Below, piece by piece: positions 6,943 through 10,708 of a stretch of DNA of 10,708 nt. A program made the position numbers and the translations under genes. Source of the DNA: M3007 sp033762055 (GTDB lineage: Bacteria > Bacteroidota > Bacteroidia > Chitinophagales > Saprospiraceae); assembly GCA_033762055.1 (NCBI GenBank), contig JANRLZ010000191.1, positions 1 to 10,708 on the forward strand, read 5' to 3'. The stretch's first letter is position 1. Each line of letters opens with the position of its first letter. The notes below the pieces were generated by a model that searched no databases, was not told the DNA's origin, and saw only the letters and a list, made by a program, of their open reading frames with translations.

Positions 6943-7695
6943 ATGCAGCAAATACTGGGTATTGACGTAGGCGCTTCCGGCATCAAAGGGGCTATTGTAG
7001 ATTTGGCTAACGGCAAATTACAAGGCGAACGATTTCGGGTACCGACCCCTCAACCCTCCACCCCGAAAGCCATGGCGGGCGCTTTCGCCGAAATCGTTGA
7101 ATATTTCCATTACAAAGGCCCGGTCGGTTGCGGTTTCCCAAGCATTGTCAAACAAGGCGTGTCGCGCTCTGCTGCCAATATTGACAAATCCTGGATCGGA
7201 ACCAACATTGAGCAGGTATTTGGGGAAGCCTGCGGCTGTCCGGTTTTTGCCACCAACGACGCCGACGCCGCCGGCGTTGCTGAAATGCGCTTCGGGATGG
7301 GACAAGGAGAAAATGGCCTGGTGTTGCTCATCACCATCGGTACCGGCTTGGGATCCGCACTTTTTCATAAAGGACAACTGGTACCCAATACGGAGTTCGG
7401 CCATCTGCTTTGGAAGCATGGTCGTGTGGCCGAAGCGTGGTGTTCATCGGGCGCTCGCGAGCGACTCAAAATCAGTCGCCGAGAATGGGCCGACCGCTTT
7501 AATGAGTACCTGAACCACCTGGAATTACTTTTTTCACCCGATCTTTTTATTCTGGGAGGCGGTGAAAGCAAGTTTTTTGAACAATACAAACACCAGTTGC
7601 AAACCAACGCACGAGTAGCGCCTGCCAAATTGCTCAATAATGCCGGTATCATCGGCGCCGCTGCTTATGCAGCAGAAAATTTCACCCGCTCATAG
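6943..7695 (+). CDS. ppgK: Polyphosphate glucokinase-type ROK kinase
   Basis: A 250-residue sugar kinase of the ROK/PPGK group, which phosphorylates glucose using inorganic polyphosphate or ATP. The N-terminal phosphate loop is LGIDVGASGIKG (5-16). TNDADAAGVAE (104-114) holds the probable catalytic Asp106. ITIGTGLGSAL (130-140) is the phosphate-2 motif. LVPNTEFGH (146-154) supplies Glu151 and His154, which contact the sugar. The Cys-rich zinc motif of ordinary ROK glucokinases (CxCGxxGCxE) is absent, as in known polyphosphate glucokinases, and the NDADAAG..E..G plus VPNTE.GH pattern points to PPGK. Polyphosphate use is therefore likely but unproven. The length is close to the approximately 265 residues of the M. 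tuberculosis enzyme. It stops 3 nt before folB, so the two are surely co-transcribed. Confidence 0.85.
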   Translation: MQQILGIDVGASGIKGAIVDLANGKLQGERFRVPTPQPSTPKAMAGAFAEIVEYFHYKGPVGCGFPSIVKQGVSRSAANIDKSWIGTNIEQVFGEACGCPVFATNDADAAGVAEMRFGMGQGENGLVLLITIGTGLGSALFHKGQLVPNTEFGHLLWKHGRVAEAWCSSGARERLKISRREWADRFNEYLNHLELLFSPDLFILGGGESKFFEQYKHQLQTNARVAPAKLLNNAGIIGAAAYAAENFTRS

Positions 7696-7698
7696 TCC

Positions 7699-8268
7699 AT
7701 GGCGCTCATCGTACTCGAAGGCATGCAATTCCACGCTTTCCACGGGGTGTACCCCGAGGAGCAAATATTGGGCGCCATGTATGTGGTAAACGTGGAAGTT
7801 CAAACCGGCATTGCCGCCGCGGCTGCCACCGACAGTATCGAGCAAGCTACGGTAAATTACGAGACGGTATTTCAGATTTGTCTGGCTGAAATGGCGCAGC
7901 CCCGCAAATTGCTCGAAACCGTGGTAGCAGGAATCATCCGTCGAATGAAAAGGCAATTCCCGCAAATGATGGGAGTCAAGGTACAGGTTCGCAAACTTAA
8001 CCCTCCTATCGGCGCAAAAATGCGGTCGCTCGATCCTGTAGCGCAACATTCGCCGGTCGGAGGGCAGGTAGCAGCCGCCTGGGTACAGGATGAAGCCGAA
8101 TTTGTCTCCACCTGCCCGCGCTGCCAGTCTCCTTTTCTTTGCTACGCCGACGATACCTGCTGGTGCAAGGAAATGAACAATTTGCATCCGGCAACACAAG
8201 AGACGCTGACCCGGCAATTCGGCACTACCTGCCTTTGTCCGAAGTGTCTGAAATTATACGCAGGTTAA
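7699..8268 (+). CDS. folB: Dihydroneopterin aldolase fused to a C-terminal CWC-like zinc-binding module
   Basis: A 189-residue protein with two parts. Residues 1-112 are dihydroneopterin aldolase, which converts dihydroneopterin to 6-hydroxymethyl-dihydropterin and glycolaldehyde in folate synthesis. Visible marks are FHAFHGVYPEEQILG with Glu21, VNYETVF with Tyr54, and VRKLNPPIG with Lys99, matching Glu22, Tyr54 and Lys100 of the S. aureus enzyme. Stand-alone FolB is only about 120 residues. The extra tail (about 137-186) has eight Cys: C139-x2-C142-x5-C148-x5-C154-x-C156, then C178-x-C180-x2-C183. CPRCQSPFLC and CWC match the cysteine-rich CWC family, expected to bind zinc. Both parts are in one uninterrupted frame, and the start is the first ATG after ppgK. 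The role of the tail is unknown: it could be structural, a zinc sensor or a partner-docking site. Confidence 0.9.
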   Translation: MALIVLEGMQFHAFHGVYPEEQILGAMYVVNVEVQTGIAAAAATDSIEQATVNYETVFQICLAEMAQPRKLLETVVAGIIRRMKRQFPQMMGVKVQVRKLNPPIGAKMRSLDPVAQHSPVGGQVAAAWVQDEAEFVSTCPRCQSPFLCYADDTCWCKEMNNLHPATQETLTRQFGTTCLCPKCLKLYAG

Positions 8269-8384
8269 TTCCGCAAAAAATCGGCGTCCTCATAAAACAT
8301 GTCGTCAAGATGGTTGTTTGGCCTTGTTCAAACGGCGTTTGCCGACAAATACGCGCTTTTAACGCGTCATTTAGCGTTGGGGCA

Positions 8385-8414
8385 TTTGCAACACACTGTG
8401 AATGGCTACATTTG
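8385..8414 (+). promoter_or_regulatory. Bacteroidota-type promoter for moxR
   Basis: TTTG at 8385-8388, an 18-nt spacer and TACATTTG at 8407-8414 fit the phylum's TTTG-N19-TAnnTTTG promoter closely. Transcription would start near 8421, giving a leader of about 45 nt before the ATG at 8466. This is the best promoter in the window. It lies in the 197-nt gap after folB, which otherwise holds only weak hairpins (for example GTTTG/CAAAC at 8316-8333). Confidence 0.7.
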
Positions 8415-8465
8415 CGCCCCTTCTCACAAAAGGCCTTTTAACACGAACAACTATTACATTACATA

Positions 8466-9431
8466 ATGGCACAACACAAATCGGACGTAGAAGCAGTAGA
8501 CGCGCTCGCACAGGCTTACAAGGATCTTTCCGCTGAAATCGGGAAAGTGATTGTAGGCCAGGATGATGTGGTGCGGGCAGTCATCATTTCACTCTTTTCC
8601 AACGGCCACGCCCTGCTGGTAGGGGTTCCGGGGCTGGCAAAAACCTTGCTGGTAAGCACCATCGCCGAAGTACTTGACCTTGATTTCAAACGCATCCAGT
8701 TTACGCCCGACCTCATGCCTTCCGATATTACCGGTTCGGAAATTCTGGATGAAAGTCGGCATTTCCGCTTTCTCCGTGGCCCGATTTTCTCTAATATTGT
8801 ACTGGCCGACGAGATCAACCGGACCCCACCCAAAACCCAGGCTGCATTGCTCGAAGCCATGCAGGAACGTGCCGTTACCGTAAACGGACAACGCCACGAT
8901 CTTCCCTCTCCGTTCTTTGTACTCGCTACCCAGAACCCGATTGAACAGGAAGGAACCTACCCGCTCCCCGAAGCGCAACTCGACCGCTTCATGTTCAATA
9001 TTCCGCTTACCTACCCCACCTACGAACAAGAAGTGGAAGTGGTAAAAAATACCACCTCCTCGCGGGATATAACGCTGAAACACATCCTCAACAGCGAACA
9101 AATCAAGGACTACCAGCAATTGATCCGGAAAATTCCGGTCAGCGATAATGTGCTGGAATATGCCGTTGGTCTGGTAGCCAAAACCCGTCCGGGTACGCCG
9201 CGCGCCACCAAGGAAGCCAATAATTATCTGGGGTGGGGCGCAGGGCCGCGTGCCAGTCAATACCTGGCGCTGGGCGCAAAATGCCACGCTGCCATACGGG
9301 GCAAGTATTCACCCGACATAGAAGACGTACAGGCCATCGCCAACCTTGTGCTGCGCCACCGTATTGTTCGCAACTACAAAGCAGAAGCCGAGGGTGTCAG
9401 TGAAGAAAATATCATCGAGGCGCTGCTGTAA
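8466..9431 (+). CDS. MoxR family AAA+ ATPase
   Basis: A 321-residue ATPase of the MoxR group, the usual full length. These act as chaperone-like motors that help assemble or activate partner complexes, often with VWA-domain proteins at the membrane. The Walker A motif is GVPGLAKT (53-60) and Walker B is IVLADEIN (111-118). Sensor 1 lies in ATQNPIEQEGTYPLPEAQLDRF, with Asn157 and the presumed arginine finger Arg174. Sensor 2 is around WGAGPRASQ (257-265), with Arg262. The C-terminal lid ends in RHRIVRNYKAEAEG. In Bacteroidota the gene is typically followed by DUF58 and VWA (BatA/BatB-like) genes on the same strand. Here the next gene is the opposing recG, so the partner genes must lie elsewhere. 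It has its own strong promoter and is cytoplasmic. Confidence 0.93.
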   Translation: MAQHKSDVEAVDALAQAYKDLSAEIGKVIVGQDDVVRAVIISLFSNGHALLVGVPGLAKTLLVSTIAEVLDLDFKRIQFTPDLMPSDITGSEILDESRHFRFLRGPIFSNIVLADEINRTPPKTQAALLEAMQERAVTVNGQRHDLPSPFFVLATQNPIEQEGTYPLPEAQLDRFMFNIPLTYPTYEQEVEVVKNTTSSRDITLKHILNSEQIKDYQQLIRKIPVSDNVLEYAVGLVAKTRPGTPRATKEANNYLGWGAGPRASQYLALGAKCHAAIRGKYSPDIEDVQAIANLVLRHRIVRNYKAEAEGVSEENIIEALL

Positions 9432-9505
9432 TGATTTGACCGGCTGTAAGGCCTTGATCATCACACAATTGCAAGCGTGCCTTCTTTTCATTGCGCCGTT
9501 CTTTC

Positions 9506-9645
9506 GCAAAAAGTCGCTGTCTCACAGGTTTAATTCAGGCAGAACTGACAAGATTTACAGGAAAATTACCCTAAAAAAGTAAAAAAACCTGTAAATCTTG
9601 TCAATCCTGTCTAAAAACATAACCTGTGAGACAGCGACTTTTTGC
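9506..9645. repeat. 140-bp composite inverted repeat, likely bidirectional terminator
   Basis: The outer arms, 9506-9530 and 9621-9645, are perfect 25-bp inverted repeats. The inner arms, 9546-9561 and 9588-9603, are perfect over 16 bp. Between them lie imperfectly paired segments (9531-9545 and 9604-9620), and the loop is A-rich, 26 nt long (9562-9587). The right half follows the same 9-nt period as the leader repeats: AAACCTGTA (9585), AATCTTGTC (9594), AATCCTGTC (9603), TAAAAACAT (9612) and AACCTGTGA (9621). Both strands read GACTTTTTGC at the foot of the stem, so either transcript gets a short U tract. It lies between the convergent moxR and recG genes. It encodes no protein, so termination is plausible. 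It could also be a non-autonomous, MITE-like repeat, although no target-site duplication is evident. Confidence 0.8.
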
Positions 9646-9649
9646 TTTG

Positions 9650-9672
9650 TGACAGGCCGCCGCCTCCTGTCA
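9650..9672 (-). other. Small hairpin overlapping the recG stop codon
   Basis: TGACAGG (9650-9656) pairs perfectly with CCTGTCA (9666-9672) around a 9-nt GC-rich loop. On the recG strand the stem begins with the TGA stop codon itself. No U tract follows, so it is not a standard terminator; it may protect the 3' end or be chance. Confidence 0.4.
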
Positions 9673-10708
9673 GGAAATCCGGCTCCAGGCCTTGGCGTCT
9701 TTTCCTTGCGAGGCGAGTTGTTGTTGCAATCGGTTATGCTCGGGTAATGTCAACGCCGGGTCTTTTTCCAGGATTTGCGCGGCTACTTCCCGGGCCGCAG
9801 CCAGGATTTGCCCGTCGCGGGCGATGTCGGCCAGTAAAAAGCGGAGCATGCCGCTTTGTTGGGTTCCTTCAATGTTTCCGGGGCCGCGTAAACGTAAGTC
9901 GGCTTCGGCAATAACAAAACCGTCGGTAGTTTGTACCATCGTCTGGATGCGTTCGCGGCCTTCGTGGCTGAGTTTAAAACTGGTCATCAGGATACAATAA
10001 CTCTGTTCGGCGCCCCGGCCTACCCTTCCGCGCAACTGGTGCAATTGCGACAAGCCGAATCGCTCGGCATTTTCGATAATCATGACCGAGGCATTGGGCA
10101 CGTTTACCCCCACCTCGATGACCGTAGTCGCAACCATAATTTGCGTTTCGCGGTTGATAAAACGCTGCATTTCAAAATCCTTGTCGGCGGCTTTCATTTT
10201 CCCGTGGACAATAGAAATATGGTACTCCGGCGCCGGGAAATCGCGGCTTAACGCTTCAAAACCCGACATCAGGTTTTGCAAATCCATGGTTTCAGTCTCT
10301 TCAATCATCGGGTACACCACGTACACCTGGCGCCCTTTTGCAATTTCCTCGCGCATAAAACCCTGCACCCGCAACCGGTGATGTTCGTTTTTGTGGATGG
10401 TAGAGATGGGTTTTCGTCCCGGTGGAAGTTCGTCAATTACGGATACATCGAGGTCGCCATACAAGGTCATGGCCAGGGTACGCGGAATCGGAGTAGCCGT
10501 CATAACCAGCACGTGGGGCGGCCCCGCCGGATTTTTTGCCCAAAGGCGGGCGCGCTGCTCAACGCCAAAGCGGTGTTGCTCATCTATAATGCTGATTCCC
10601 AGGTTTTTAAATTGCACCCAGTCTTCAATCAGCGCATGGGTGCCGATTACGATGTGTAATTCACCCGAGGCCAGTTGTTCCAGTACTGCCGCTCTTTTTT
10701 TGCCTTTC
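9670..10708 (-). CDS. recG: ATP-dependent DNA helicase RecG, C-terminal half (cut by window edge)
   Basis: The last 345 residues of RecG, a superfamily 2 helicase that reverses stalled replication forks and branch-migrates Holliday junctions. The frame stays open to the right edge without a start, so the N-terminal wedge domain and Walker A motif are outside the window. Visible helicase motifs, in order: GTHALIED (motif Ib region), DEQHRFGVEQR (motif II, the RecG DEQH variant), TATPIPRTLA (motif III), VHGKMK, ATTVIEVGVNVPNA and HQLRGRVGRG (motifs V and VI). The C-terminal region with RLRGPGNIEGTQQSG matches RecG closely and ends normally. E. coli RecG has about 693 residues, so half is seen here. 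It converges on moxR across the large hairpin. Confidence 0.96.
   Translation of the reverse strand, partial: KGKKRAAVLEQLASGELHIVIGTHALIEDWVQFKNLGISIIDEQHRFGVEQRARLWAKNPAGPPHVLVMTATPIPRTLAMTLYGDLDVSVIDELPPGRKPISTIHKNEHHRLRVQGFMREEIAKGRQVYVVYPMIEETETMDLQNLMSGFEALSRDFPAPEYHISIVHGKMKAADKDFEMQRFINRETQIMVATTVIEVGVNVPNASVMIIENAERFGLSQLHQLRGRVGRGAEQSYCILMTSFKLSHEGRERIQTMVQTTDGFVIAEADLRLRGPGNIEGTQQSGMLRFLLADIARDGQILAAAREVAAQILEKDPALTLPEHNRLQQQLASQGKDAKAWSRIS

Noticed and set aside
8139..8441. A 100-residue open frame overlapping the end of folB
   Set aside because: It starts inside the CWC-encoding part in another frame, has no recognisable feature and runs across the moxR promoter.
9346..9582. A 78-residue open frame from the end of moxR into the large hairpin
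   Set aside because: It starts inside moxR in another frame and its second half is the inverted repeat, not protein-like sequence.

Overview
The window looks like a chromosomal segment of a member of the Bacteroidota. The evidence is threefold: three exact copies of the phylum's TAnnTTTG -7 promoter box lie upstream of genes, start codons lack clear Shine-Dalgarno sequences, and there are many lipoprotein and exported-protein genes of Bacteroidota type. The style suggests the Saprospiria/Chitinophagia side of the phylum, but the sequence alone does not prove that. I see no tRNA, rRNA, CRISPR array, integrase or transposase.

Layout. Positions 1-3600 hold four exported proteins of unknown function. 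These are a helical lipoprotein with a C-terminal membrane helix (142-1032, +), a secreted protein (1092-1946, -), a disulfide-type lipoprotein (2101-2895, +) and a small barrel-like outer-membrane protein (2985-3581, -). The two convergent pairs are each separated by a perfect terminator hairpin (1034-1083 and 2920-2961). A GNAT acetyltransferase (3673-4122, +) follows, with a promoter box only 14 nt from its ATG.

Positions 4266-8268 form a likely four-gene plus-strand operon with gaps of 74, 74 and 3 nt: an M17 leucyl aminopeptidase (GTG start), pdxA (vitamin B6 synthesis), a polyphosphate-glucokinase-type ROK kinase, and folB (dihydroneopterin aldolase, folate synthesis). The folB product carries an extra C-terminal cysteine-rich CWC-like zinc-binding module. 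A well-formed promoter (TTTG-N18-TACATTTG) then drives a MoxR-type AAA+ ATPase (8466-9431, +) that stands alone, without its usual DUF58/VWA partners. The C-terminal half of recG (9670-10708, -) runs in from the right edge.

The most unusual non-coding signal is a 9-nt periodic repeat built on (A/T)ATC. It ends just before the start codons of the first lipoprotein gene, pdxA and ppgK, and it recurs inside a 140-bp composite inverted repeat between moxR and recG. The arms of that inverted repeat are perfect over 25 bp (outer) and 16 bp (inner). Together these look like members of one dispersed repeat family. The FolB-CWC fusion is the most interesting protein-level feature. I found no clear defence or mobile system.
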